Shown here: one piece after another, positions 24,200-35,799 of the stretch
Layout: each line of letters begins with the position of its first letter
Numbering within the stretch: position 1 is the first letter of the stretch
Source of the DNA: Lunularia cruciata
Lineage: Eukaryota > Streptophyta > Marchantiopsida > Lunulariales > Lunulariaceae
Assembly: GCA_948567375.1 (NCBI GenBank)
Contig: OX419756.1
Location: forward strand, 68,178,552 to 68,242,551
Direction of reading: 5' to 3'
DNA length: 64,000 nucleotides
Position numbers and translations under genes: made by a program
Notes under the pieces: generated by a model
Seen by the model: only the letters and a program-made list of their open reading frames with translations
Database searches by the model: none
Told to the model about the DNA's origin: nothing

Positions 24200-24480
24200 A
24201 AGTTTGTTTCACTTGCAAGGTATGATATTTAATTGGGGTTGTATATTTTGGTTGATTCCGGAAGTTCATTACATGTCTATGCAAGTAGCAAAGGAATTGG
24301 GTATTCCTATCAAGCAAGTAATTGGAAGTAGATTGATGATGGTGGATGGTAGAAAGAGTTCTACATTTTATACCTCACATCTCCTTACCTTCCAGATTGG
24401 GAAGGAGTATTTGGAGTGTACGAGGTTTTTAGTGGCACCTCTACAATATGATGTCATATAGGACTACCTTGGCTTGAACG
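24200..24480 (+). pseudogene. Aspartic protease of B1
   Basis: V-D-S-G-S-S is encoded at 24251-24268, the retropepsin active-site loop (catalytic Asp codon 24254). Downstream comes QVAKELGI and a strand-rich segment to about 24460, open from 24156 in a neighbouring frame. The following G-L-P-W-L-E-R-H region is the usual gypsy protease-RT linker. Frameshifted and inactive. Confidence 0.75.
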
Positions 24481-24799
24481 TCATAAGGTTCAATTTGATT
24501 GGATCTGCTGAAAAATTCAAGTACAACACAAAGATAGGAATTTATGGTTAGGTTGTCTGGCACCTCTGAGTAAGACACCTAAGAAAAATCAGTCCCAAGA
24601 TGGGAAGTTTGTCAAGAAGGTAGCCATGAAGAGAGTTGAGTCCATGGATGGGAAGTATGTTAGTGAAGCAGCCATAGAGCAAGCTTTGGAGAAAGATAAG
24701 TTTATTTTTGCTATGTGGATCAAGCCGATTGCACAAGGACAATCTGAGGAGGGTCAAGAGCCTCATCAAGCAATGGTTGATCAGATAGTTTAGGAGTTT

Positions 24800-25400
24800 T
24801 TGGATGTGTTTTTGGATGATCTGCCAAAGGGATTACCCTCCAATTGTGGTATGCCCTTCAAGATTAAGTTAGTACTAGGGAGTACTCTAATGAGTAGACC
24901 AATCTATCAACTCTCACCAAAGGAGTTGGAGGAGCTGCAAATAACATTTATGGAGTTGTTGGAGAAGGATTTATACAACATAGTGCCTCTCCTTGGGAAG
25001 CACTAGTACTATTTATTCCAAAGAAGGATGGAGGACTTCATTTGTGTATTGATTATCATGGGCTCAATAAGCAAACAATGAAGAATACATATCACTTGTC
25101 TCCAATCAATGACTTCCTTGATCAATTGAGTGGAGCACAATACTTCTCCAAGTCAGATCTTTGTAGTGGCTATTGGCAAATCTACATTGATAGGGAAGAT
25201 GTGCAAAAGACTACCTTTTGCACAAGGTATGGGCATTTTGAGTGGAGAGTTCTACCTTTTGGGCTCACAAATGCTCCAAAAATCTTCATGGATCATATGT
25301 ATAGGGTGTTGGATGGACTATTGGATCAATATCTGGTGGTCTTCTTGGATAATATCTTAATCTATAGCAAGACAGAGACATAACACATGAATCATGTGCA
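24800..25400 (+). pseudogene. Reverse transcriptase of B1 (catalytic box FLDN)
   Basis: Two open stretches, 24800-25006 and 25042-25383, in different frames cover most of the RT. Motifs visible are SRPIYQLSPKELEEL, CIDYHGLNKQT, SDLCSGYWQI, FCTRYGHFEWRVLPFG, LTNAP and VVFLDNILIYS. The second catalytic Asp of the F-x-D-D box is Asn here, while B3 keeps FLDD. A frameshift near 25010-25040 splits the domain. Inactive twice over. Confidence 0.9.
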
Positions 25401-25729
25401 AGAAGTCTTATGATGACTACAAGAATGGAAATTTTATTGCAAGAAGTTGAATTGTGTCTTTTGGTAGAAGGAAGTTACCTTCTTGGATCGTAAGATCTCA
25501 TTGAAGGGGATCAAGATGGAATAGTAGAAAATCAAAGCCATTATTGATTGGCCTACTCTGAAGGATGCTATAGAAGTATGGGCATTTAATTGATTGGCCA
25601 GGTTTTACCAACGGTTCATCTCCTATTATGCTCATGTGGCTACACCATTGATTGACCTCTTGGGAAAGAACTTGAGCTTTCAGTAGACCACCAAGCACAA
25701 AGAAGCATTCCTGAAGTTGAAACATATGG

Positions 25730-26090
25730 GTCTTCAATACCCATTCTTCAACCATATGATCCTCAACTACCTTGTGTGGTTGATTTTGATGCTTTGAACC
25801 TTGCAATTGGAACTATGTTGTAGCAAGAATTCTTAGATGGACTGCATTCCATTGCCTTTATGTCTTGTTGACTAAAAACAACTTTAAGAAATTACTCTGC
25901 TTGAGATTGGGAACAACTTGCAATGGTTTATGCCACCAAGGTATGGAGGCATTACCTCTTGGGAAAACAAGTGGTCATGCAAATTGATCACACACCATTG
26001 TTGCATAACTTACACATGAAGAGTTGACATCATTGATGGGAGGTGCAACTCTAATTGTTTTAAATCAAACTCGAGTAAAAACGAGGTTGG
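25730..26090 (+). pseudogene. RNase H of B1
   Basis: The + translation reads VDFDALNLAIGTML, a QEF-DGLHSIAF segment, then LAMVYATKVWRHYLLGK and QIDHTPLLHNL, the typical gypsy RNase H core and DH motif. Several TAG/TGA codons interrupt. Confidence 0.8.
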
Positions 26091-26219
26091 TTCCATGTCA
26101 TCCCTTATGTCCTATCATGACAACCTGATTTGAAGTCTCTTCCTGTCATCACAACGGAAATTATGACGGTGTCAATTGACTCCAAAGTCCAAAATGAGTT
26201 TTGGTCAACTCTACAACAT

Positions 26220-26960
26220 GATCCCTTCTTCTAGATAGTACATGGTCATCTTGCAGCATGCAACAAGGAGTACAACACCTTCTCCTTCAAGGAAGGCTTT
26301 CTATTCCATGAGGACCAGATCTATGTTCCAACCAAAGGTGATCTCTGACTTGTGCGCCTTCAAGAAGCCCTTGATTTACCAATTGTTGGTCACATGGGTG
26401 TGGACAATACCTTGAGTACCCTCCAAAACCAATGGTGGTGGCCCAACATGGCATGAGATGTTTGAGAGTTTGTCTGATCGTGTGAGAGTTGCAAATGCAA
26501 CAAGGCTAATAACCAAAAACCAAGTGGATCCTTCAACCACTCTCCATTCCATCTACTTGTTGGGAACATGTGAGCTTAGATCTCATTACCTCCTTGCCCA
26601 AGACAAAGCAAGATCACATAGCAATTGTGGTGTTTGTGAATAAGCTTAGTAAGCAAATCTTTTTGGCACCAACAGTTGATATTGTGGATGCTCCAACCTT
26701 GGCGCAAATCTACTTTGACAATGTATTCAAACATCATAGGATGCCATGTGTACTCATCTTTGATCATAATCCTTGCTTCATTAGAAAGTTTTGGCAAACA
26801 CTCTTCCATATACTCAACACCAAGCTTGCTTTATCCATGATCTATCATCAACAAACTAATGGACAAATTGAACATGCAATTGCACCTTGGAAGATATGCT
26901 TCATGCCTTCATCAACATTCATTATACCAATTGGGATGAATGTCTTGTAGCTAGGGAGTT
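26220..26960 (+). pseudogene. Integrase zinc module and core of B1
   Basis: VGHMGVDNTLSTL, NQWWWPNMA and CESCKCNK (26385-26510) form the His-His-Cys-Cys module. The core open stretch 26570-26950 holds SLDLITSLP (first Asp), VLIFDHNPCF (second Asp) and TNGQIEHAI (Glu), separated by about 35 residues as in DD35E. A frameshift lies between module and core, and another near 26945. The reading then continues in the stretch 26887-27279 (AREFAYNNS, VGDKVMLSS). Confidence 0.9.
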
Positions 26961-27449
26961 TGCATACAATAATTCTAAACAAGCAAGCACTAGATTCTCT
27001 CATTTCTTTTTCAATTTTTGCCAAGACCCACTTGTTCCAATTTCCCTTCTTGCTCCTCCTCCATTTCATGTCTCTTGTACTTCCACCTTCTTAACCACCA
27101 TCTCCCAATCCCTCCAACAAGCCAAATCTCATCTCCTTGTTGCTCAAAATAGGCAAAATCAATATGCGGATCACCATTGTTATAATCTTTGCTTTCAAGT
27201 TGGTGATAAGGTCATGCTCTCGTCCAATAACCTCCCTCCCCCACTTGATACCCATGTAAAATTGCTCCTAATTGGATAGGACTCTTTGATGTCACCCAAA
27301 TTTTCTCTTGTGTTGCTTATCGACTTGCCTAACCTTGTCATATGTGTATCTATCTTGTTTTTTGTGTTTCCAAGTTGAAACCCTTTGTTCTTAACCCATC
27401 TTCTTTTTCCTCTTGAGTCCAACCTCCTCCTATCCCGATCAATGATCAT

Positions 27450-27620
27450 GAAGAGTACAAAGTTGATCGTATCCTTGCACGTCGTCACATTCAATGAGGC
27501 CATCGACACCATACAGAGTACAAGGTCCTTTGGAAAGGGTATCCCCTTCATGATGCCACATGGGAACCTTTATCATATCCTAAATACACAACTTGCATCC
27601 AAGAGTTTGAAGCTTCACTT
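27450..27620 (+). pseudogene. Chromodomain of B1 integrase
   Basis: EYKVDRILARRHIQ, then HTEYKVLWKGYPLHDATWEP and CIQEFEAS form a chromodomain at the integrase C-terminus, broken by one TGA. It identifies the element as a chromovirus. Chromodomains of this class are thought to direct integration to modified chromatin. Confidence 0.88.
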
Positions 27621-27656
27621 GCAACAAGGACGTCACTCACTAGCAATGGGTGAATG

Positions 27657-28082
27657 TGTAGCAATATGGAGTTCAACGATGAAGTTAGTTAGGGCTAACA
27701 AAGTAGCAAAGATGCCAAATTAACCTAGAATATTCCAAAATTATCTAAGAAGCTTATTGGGAAGCTTCTTGGCTAGCTTAGCTTACACTTCAAGTAGGTA
27801 GCTTCTAGAAGGAAGCTTCTACAAACTTCTAACTAACTTAGCTTGCACACCAAGCATGTAGCTTCTAGAAGAAAGCTTCTTGAGAAGCTTCTAAGTTTCT
27901 TGGCTTGCACTCCAAGAAAACAGTTTGATGGAAGCTTCCTAAGAAGCTTCTCAAGAGCCTTGTATGCTACTTATAAATACCAAAGCCAAAGCTCATGCTT
28001 GGCATTTGGAGTTTTCCTCATTCAAGTGTCCCAATGTGAGCTTCCATTCTCTTATTTCTCTCCTCAATCTTGGTCTTTTATA
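27657..28082 (+). repeat. 3' LTR of B1 with ~60-bp U3 repeats
   Basis: It starts TGTAGCAATATGGAG and ends CTTTTATA (final CA mutated to TA), 426 bp. U3 holds three units of about 60 bp, with GCTTACAC or GCTTGCAC at 27781, 27841 and 27903. Each is rich in TTCTAGAAG, AAGCTTCT and AGAAGCTTCT. A TATAAATACCAAAGCC promoter-like box lies near 27973. GAGAG follows directly as the target duplication. Confidence 0.92.
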
Positions 28083-28087
28083 GAGAG

Positions 28088-30664
28088 GAATCATTTGTGT
28101 GAAACTATAGAGTATAGCTCTTGGGGCTCTACAAAGGGCAAGCGCTGTACAAAGATAGGTTGCCAAGCACTTTGAGTATCATAAAGTAACACTGCCTTGT
28201 AAGATTTAACACCATAGTCATTCAAAACTCTTGTGACATCGTGCCATCAAAGTGGAATGTTATGTCATAGTCATACTCATTGGAGTGATTGGACCCTTGG
28301 AAGATCTTACACTCTCTTAGTTTGTGCATTCTGTTAAACTATCAATACAACATCTTAATATTGTCAATTTTGTATGACACACACTTTTTGAGTGAGTGCG
28401 GATCATAGTACTTGTGAATGTTTTGACAATAGCAATCAATAATTTGGTAAGGCAATGGTGAAGGTAAAGAAATTCCAAGTCAAAATGACATTCATTATGA
28501 ATGAACCATCACCTTTGAGAATACTCTAGATTAATCTATAGTGAATGTGAGTTTTGTTTCTTTATCTTTTTGTAGTGCAGCAAGAATGATGAAATTACAT
28601 TCTCATGGGAATGACTTTGCTGGAGAGGTTAAATAAAACAATATATTATCATCATAATGATAATTTAATTTCATTTTATGTCAGCTTGAACTTGTATCCT
28701 CATGGGTCCAACCAGTGCTTACAACAATATTATGAATTTGAACAACACCATGTCGTTACACTAATCATTATGATCCAAACCTTCTTTCAAATAGTGAAGA
28801 AGCACAAAGAATAAAATATAACTTCTTTTATTTATTAGTTTTCTTTCTCACCATTCAGTTTTCTTTCTCAGTTAGTTGTCTACTCTATTAATTAAAAACT
28901 TAAGACATATGAAATCAATAATCTTATAAATAATTATATTTATCTTACACACTCACAATATTTATTATCTACAATACAATTTGTATTCATAATAATTATA
29001 GTTGGTCTAATTACATGAATAAGTTGTAATAAATAGATAGATTATATAATATTGATTAGTCTATTAAACGAAAAATATAAGTTATTTTTACAAAATTTAA
29101 AACAAATTATTGTCTATAATAGTCCAATGAGATTAAATAATACGACACTTCAATGTGGACTAAAATTTAACTAAAATTTATATAATATGTTATTATGTTA
29201 ATATGATTGAAAATTTTAAATGTCTAGGTTATAATTAATATTTATAATCTTATAGTAAATTGTAAATAAGACCATTTTCTATTGTGTCTTCTCATTGCTA
29301 TAGTTAATAAAATATTTATAAGTTTATATCTCCAAGTGAGCATAGTTTAATTCATTGACCTAATATTTGATTTTTTAAGCCATAGATTATATATTTTTTA
29401 AATTTCAAGGAGTGTTGTAAAGGATAAATTCTATTATTTCAAATATTTTAGAAAAAATACACTTAATATGATTTTTTTATATATAATATATTTGAAATTA
29501 AACTCATAATTTGTTTACATATATTAAATGGCACAACTTATAAATACATTCTACTATAAAATAAAATATAAGGCTCGTGCTAATAAGTATATACTTTAGT
29601 TTAACATGCATATGAAAGTTAGTGAGTGCAAGAAGAAGATTATGCAATCATGTATATATTAGAACTTGTTCTAATTTCCTAGAAAACTACCTATGGAGAT
29701 ACCAAATCTTCTCATAAAAATATATATTTATCATTAAAATAAATATCATATATTTAAAGTTATTTTCTGGTTTTTTGTACATCAAATATATTTTTCTTAC
29801 AATATATTTATATCAAAATATTTCAGTGAGACAGACTCTTAAAATATTGTTATATTATATAACTCAAAATTAATGACGAGAAGATACAATACAATTCATT
29901 TGCTTAAAAATGTTTCAGATGTATTATTAAGAATTCCAGTTGTTTTAATTCTGAATTTTAACTTCTGAAAATAGCTGTAACATGTTTATGAGAATACATC
30001 ATATGCACTAAATGAAACAAAATATAACCATTGAGTTTGATTGATCTTAATAGTTACATTAGTTTTGTTCAGTCTATGTATCACCATTGATTATAAATAC
30101 CATTGTAGGTTAAAAATCCTCTAACATTGAAGTTCAATGTGAAATTTATAACTAATACACAACTATAAAAATTAATTATAAAAAACCCAAATTAGTCATT
30201 TTTATATTTATTGCATATTCTTTAAGAGGTTTAAATACCCAACAACTAATCTAATAACGAATTAAAGTCAATGACCTATTGATTATGTATCCAAATTATA
30301 CATAGTTAGCTCAAGCTCATGTATCATAACAAGACTAACCAATTATAGAGGAGTGGTAACAAGCTTGCTATAGTTACATTTCACATTGTAGCCTTTATAG
30401 GTTAGTGTACACGGTTGTAAGTGAAGAATAGGTTCTTTGAATGGTAATGAAATCTTGAATATAATTCATAGTTATGCAAATTAATATGGATTTAGTTTAA
30501 CTAATCAAATTTTACTCCATAGATATCATTTATTAGCTCTTCTAGTAGTGTCAACGTTGCTTTATGATCTAAACATAGTTGAATAGGGTTTGTTTATTCA
30601 TTACTCCCCTATAAGATAGATTGAATCTAATCATCATCAAGGTTGCGTAACTAACAGTACTAGA
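28088..30664. other. Very AT-rich intergenic stretch
   Basis: No coding motif or RNA gene is visible. The segment 28490-28580 resembles 14226-14330. From about 28900 to 30600 the base composition is strongly A/T and no open stretch exceeds 60 codons. Confidence 0.5.
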
Positions 30665-30964
30665 AAAACAAATAACTAAAATTTAATAATTTGTACATAA
30701 TTATATTACATAATGATTAAATAAATTAAAATGGGATCAAACTCTATTAATAAGAGTTATTCATATCAATGGATATGTTTTGCAATAATATCACAAAGAA
30801 TAAAGAGAAGAAATAAAACAAATAACTAAAATTTAATAATTTGTACATAATTATATTACATAATGATTAAATAAATTAAAATGGGATCAAACTCTATTAA
30901 TAAGAGTTATTCATATCAATGGATATGTTTTGCAATAATATCACAAAGAATAAAGAGAAGAAAT
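30665..30964. repeat. Perfect 150-bp tandem duplication
   Basis: Bases 30665-30814 and 30815-30964 are identical on reading, beginning AAAACAAATAACTAAAATTT and ending AAGAGAAGAAAT. Divergence starts immediately outside on both sides. The lack of any difference implies a recent duplication or an assembly artefact. Confidence 0.93.
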
Positions 30965-31233
30965 AAATGCATGATATGATTCTAGAAGATATATTTAAAT
31001 AAAGATTAAATTTCATTTAATGGAATAAAATAAAAAATTAGTCTTTGAATGCACATTGTTTTCTATTATTATTCAAAGACATTTGTGCACTTTAAAAGTG
31101 GACAAATATTTTCTTCCATGGTTGGATTAAAAAGGAGTTTAATTGCTCAAAGACTAAATGTAACTTCTTCATACTGAAAATAAAAAAATTAGCAACTATA
31201 AGTTTAAACATATTTAAATATTTAAAAATCAAA

Positions 31234-31435
31234 GATGGAAAAGAAGGGTCTATTACTTCAATTCAAGCTGTTTCCGTGCCTGCTGATGAACTAACAGATC
31301 GAGCACCTGCAACAACTTTTGCACATTTAGATGCAACAACTGTATTATCTAGAGGTTTAGCCGCTAAAGGTATTTACCCTGCTGTAGATCCGTTTTATCT
31401 ATATGCTCTCAACCATGTCTCGTTTTCAATAATAC
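31234..31435 (+). pseudogene. atpB: Chloroplast-type ATP synthase beta fragment (nuclear plastid DNA)
   Basis: The + frame reads [20 protein letters not shown], then [18 protein letters not shown] and [25 protein letters not shown] after SR is the plastid form of the F1 beta subunit; mitochondrial beta has a different sequence there. About 55 residues from the middle of the ~500-residue protein are present, with Tyr-to-Ser, Asp-to-Glu and Pro-to-Arg changes. After PAVDP the similarity continues at nucleotide level with small indels (CTATATGCTCTCAACCATG) to about 31435, then stops. No plastid neighbour genes are seen, so this is a short transferred and decaying piece. Confidence 0.85.
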
Positions 31436-32219
31436 ATATGTATAAAATACTCATCAAACTTTTTTTATAAATTTTATGATCCATTCTTAATCTTTAAGAG
31501 TTAAAAAGTAGTTTGTCTGTAGAAGTAATTGAGAGTGCTGGATTTTTACCCAAATTTCCTCTTCTCAACGAGGAAAGAGGAAAACAAATTGGGAAAGTAA
31601 AGAAGATAAGAAAAAGAATTAATTCCATTAGAGACAATGAGACAAAAGGAGATTTGACATATATGAAATCATTACTCAAGAATATAATTAGGTTTTAGTA
31701 TTTGGGTAATTTACTTGGAAATGGAAGTTTTAAATAAAAGAGGATTATTCTTAAATAAATAAATAGATATTAAGAAGATTTATTTGAAGGGGAAACAATT
31801 TTTTAAATTTTTTTATTCATACATCTTGTGAATTTATCAATTTTGCTACACATTCTTATATAATTATAGATAATGTAGATGAAATGATATATATTAAAAC
31901 CAACAAGCGTTCCTTGTTCTAACAATATAAGATTAATAGTAGAATACAAGGCAATTAAGAAAGACACTCTTATGTTTTGCACTAATTTAAAACATACTCC
32001 TACAAGTTAGTATAATTGGAAATCTACCCTCTTCATGTGAGACACATCCCTCTTCCTTTAGGACGCATCACTCATTAAGATGTTTTTGTATGTGTTAAGG
32101 GTTGATTGTATTGCAAAACAAGGCCCTTCTTTATATTATGAGACATACAAATGAGGTCCTATGTTTTGTGAACATGAACGATCAAATGTGATGGTCAAAT
32201 TTGTGTGCTTCATATGTCT

Positions 32220-32525
32220 CTTTACCTTCACTAGAAGTCCATCATCTTCAAATAAAACACTTTGTTCTTGCTACATGAGAAAAAATGTCTCTCTCTTTAC
32301 CTTCATTGGGAAGTCCATCATCTTCAAATAAAACAATTTGTTCTTGCTACATGAGAAAAAATAATCTTTCTCTTTACCTTTGTTTGGAAGTCTGTCATGT
32401 TCAAATAAAACAATTTTTTCTTGCTACATGAGCAAAAATAATCTTTCTCTTTACCTTCATTGGGAAGTTTGCCATCTTCAAATAAAACAATTTGTTCTTG
32501 CTACATGGGCAAAAATAATATTCAC
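32220..32525. repeat. ~77-bp tandem repeat, four copies
   Basis: Units start CTTTACCTT at 32220, 32295, 32372 and 32449 (periods 75, 77, 77). Each contains TCAAATAAAACAATTTGTTC and TTGCTACATGAG. No coding role is apparent. Confidence 0.92.
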
Positions 32526-33065
32526 TCGTAAGATTACCATTAGGACTTCTCTTGTTGCATTAGAATCTCCTCAAAGTAGCTAGTAATGATTATGTGTAAC
32601 GTGTCATTTCATAAGGGCGGGAGTAACCGTCCTGGCATCTGGCAAGTTTGTCTTTTATGCTAGCATATGTTTCCTACCCTAGTCAACCAAGGGACTATCA
32701 CAAAATCTGCTTTTGCTTAATTATCAGATCTATGTAATTACCCTTAGAAACAAGTTTTGAAGTTGGTCAAGATCTTGGTTGTTGTGGGACAATTCCTTGA
32801 TAAATATTCAAGAGTGTTTTGTATTGTTATTGTGTTTAACACAGGATGCATGAGTATATTATGGCTTCTATTTTCAATTTCCTTTTGACAAGTATAAAGG
32901 AAAGTTGAAGCACTTCTCCAATTGAGGTATGTAAATGCTACTCTTGCAAATTAGAAAAGACTTTTTCTTTGGCATACATAAAAAGAGTAAAAAACCATAG
33001 AACAATAGAAGCCATGGTTCACTAAGAATATCCAACCACATCTTCCATTATTATGTAAAGTAGGC

Positions 33066-33240
33066 ACTCTATTTTGGACTAAGAAAATTTCAGTTTGGTT
33101 CAAGAGTGACCTGAACCATGCAAGTGAAATTTGTCTCTATTTTGGACTAAGAAACTTAAGTTTGGTCCAAGAGTGACCTAACAATGCAAGTGAAATTTGT
33201 GGTATATTTTGGACTAAGAAAGACTACTTTGGTCCAAGTG
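33066..33240. repeat. ~68-bp tandem repeat, about 2.6 copies
   Basis: TATTTTGGACTAAGAAA recurs at 33070, 33138 and 33205, each followed by TTTGGTCCAAGAGTG-type and GCAAGTGAAATTTGT blocks. Confidence 0.9.
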
Positions 33241-34038
33241 TGGGAAGTAAATAAACCAATTGAAACTTAATACCAAAATATACATACAAAATAATGTCCA
33301 ATCATATAGTGAAAAGATGCTAGTTGATTCAAGTTCACATCATCATAAAAACTATGGTTACCAAAAAACTATAGCAAACTTCAAAACTTGTGATGAGCAA
33401 AACATTGATTATTTCCATTCTATGTTCCTTTCAAATATGGGTTGGGCTTGACAAGTTATTGCACACCATCTACATGGGATATATCCTAGTTTTCAATGTG
33501 CATGCATATAATATCACAAAGCAAACAACTATTTAAACTTAACCAAAATGACATAAGGTCCTGGTTGCATTGAAATAAATGCAAAATATATCAAAACACT
33601 CTACTATCTTGATTGCAACAAGACAAGACAATGAATATTATATTTATGAAAACTAATGCATATCAAACTTAGCAACTTTACATGCCTCAAACTAAGTAGT
33701 CCTATATGTAGGAGCAAACTAATGACTTCTAAACCAGATCTTGGTTGATAGGTCATTAGGTGGCAATCTAACTACAAATGGATGGTCTATTTAAATCCCA
33801 TGATTGAAGCAAATTGACCATTTGAAGTGCTTCTCAATGAATATCAAGGAATTGCATGCAATACAAGAACCCTTAGTATTAGAGCATGCCAAGCACACAT
33901 GGTTAAGAGAAATTTATCTAAAGACAAGATCAAGCGCATGGTTGCAATATTGGAGAATGAAGTACATGTGAACTCATCCATATGAAAGCTGTTACATGAA
34001 TAGATATTGCTATCTTGGTAGCTCAAATAACATAATAT

Positions 34039-34042
<4 letters not shown>

Positions 34043-34083
<41 letters not shown>
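34043..34083. repeat. (AT)n microsatellite
   Basis: About 20 AT units lie downstream of the MULE pseudogene. Confidence 0.95.
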
Positions 34084-34087
<4 letters not shown>

Positions 34088-34138
34088 TGGAAATAGAATG
34101 TTGTAAAAAAATACAAAATGTTTTTTGAATTGGAGCTT

Positions 34139-35730
34139 GGCAAGTCTCCCTTAGATGACTATATCAAGCACATTGGCTACATTTAAAAGCACATATCTCA
34201 CACTCCCGATATCCTCTATGTGTTTTCTTTTTAGTTGTGTCCATCCTTGAGGTTGCTTTGTTTGAGGTGGGTCACACTCTTTAGTGTCCAAATCATGCAA
34301 AGAGCTAGGTTTAATGGCTTGCTCACTTGTACGTTTGTAACTTGTAATTGAGAAAAAGGGCATAACATATTCATGAACATGTTGAAGGTAGTTCAGAATA
34401 ACACCAACAACATGAACATAGTACATATCCTTGTTTGCTAAGTACCACAAGTGCATTTGTGCTCTACAAGCTTTACAACATAGATTTTTAGGAGATAAAC
34501 AACCTCATACATTTTCAAATTGGAGTGGTAGACTTTAAACCATTGGGATTTTTTGCATCAATTGAAGATAAGACTTTTTACAATCTTGACAAGGCTTCTT
34601 GGTGCAAGCTGCATGGACTTGTCATGGCAAGTTGCTATCTAGCACATCAAGTCTAGGTGGAGAGTATTAACAACAAGGATGTTTTGATTATAAGCTTGTA
34701 AAATCCAAGAATTCAGTGACTCCATAATGTTGGAAGTGAAACGACCAAAATGCTTCCTAGCAAAATATGCAATTGCCCAAAATTGTTGTGGTGCATTGTT
34801 GGAAAACCAATGATGCATATTTGAAGCATGTGCTACTGAAAGCCAACTTTGGTCTTTGCATAAGCAACTTTCCATAGGCACTCAACAAGTTGGAGACTTT
34901 TGGATGTGCACTAGAGGTTTTTGGCCAAGTGATGCATATAAGAAGCATGGTAGCAACTTGAGAACAAATTGGCAATGGTATCAATCAAGCCTTTTATTTC
35001 ATTTGAGAGGAATGCTAAATGAAGAAGATTTGGATACATTGCAATTTCTCTTTTAAAATGAGCCAAGAACCACATCCAATTTGCATTATTTTTGGCATTT
35101 AAAATAACAAATATAAGGAGAAACAAGCTCTTTTTGCATCAATTGGTATTGCACAAACTAGAATACCAAGATACTTTCCTTTCAAATGCTTCAATCAAGT
35201 GAAAAAAGTGGTATGCAAACTTGGAATCCATGGACAGAGGGAGAAAATATGACAAAAAAGCCACAAAAACTTGTTACCATCCTTCTCCACAATTGTATAT
35301 GAGCCAAGCATAATGCTCTCCACAACTTAAAATACATATCCACTCATTAATGTTTTACTTCTAAAGAGCCATAAGTTGCTTCCAAAGCCTGCTCTATGGG
35401 ACACCATGCCCAATTATATGTCATTGTAACACCATATTCATGTCCAAAGGAGTTTATGATCTCTTTTAGTGAGTAGTTAGGAGTGCCACAAATTTGGCCA
35501 ATGAACTTAATTCTCCATCTCACCACAAGAGTGTTGTGCTTCAAAGTCTTGATTTCATAGCTTGAACCAACATTCTTTAGAGAGGCATGCAAGCACCAAG
35601 TGCTTCCTACATTGTGGCAAACAACCATAAATTGTGTAGAATTTCCTATGATTGTTTGTGTTTCAAAGCTCAAAGATACATCAAATTCTTGTACATATTG
35701 GCAAAGTTTCTTCATGGAGTGTAAGTACAA
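34139..35730 (-). pseudogene. MULE (Mutator-like) transposase pseudogene with MuDR, SWIM and CCHC parts
   Basis: On -, 35730-35347 is an open MuDR-type DNA-binding region (WCLHASLKN, YEIKTLKHN, then EYGVTMTYNWAW and EATYGS). The MULE catalytic region follows with ANWMWFLAHFK, HLAFLSNEIKGLIDTI and SCYHASYMHHLAKN (35126-34911), then WAIAYFARKHFGRFTSNIMESLNSW (34881-34639). A SWIM-like finger lies near 34462-34390 (CTCGT plus a shifted VHVVGVI). The tail reads YKRTSEQAIKP and PPQTKQPQGW. It ends in a CX2CX4HX4C knuckle at 34181-34139 that is shifted out of the main frame and holds one stop. Mutator-type cut-and-paste transposase, now dead through several frameshifts. I did not find its terminal inverted repeats. 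Confidence 0.88.
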
Positions 35731-35799
35731 GCCAAGGTGGAGTTCTAATGCTTTTGCTATGTTTTTAAAATATTTTTCAAGGGCATGGCTCTAGTAGTT

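Larger units (their letters stand above)
19777..28082 (+). mobile_element. Complete chromovirus-type Ty3/gypsy element B1, decayed and internally interrupted
   Basis: Two related LTRs (19777-20137 and 27657-28082) flank an internal region with a tRNA-Met-type primer site, gag, protease, RT, RNase H, integrase and a C-terminal chromodomain, all on +. The 5-bp sequence GAGAG occurs immediately outside both LTRs (19772-19776 and 28083-28087), a matching target-site duplication. The internal frame is broken by stops and frameshifts, and a 2.8-kb foreign segment (20323-23132) separates the primer site from gag. Element B3 (56334-62732, -) is a closely related sibling and was used to find that insertion. 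Confidence 0.92.

Noticed and set aside
31513-31698. 61-codon open stretch after the atpB fragment
   Set aside because: Considered as more plastid sequence but does not continue the ATP synthase beta protein.
32220-32525. CRISPR-like array
   Set aside because: Units are directly adjacent with no unique spacers, in a plant nuclear context; a plain tandem repeat.
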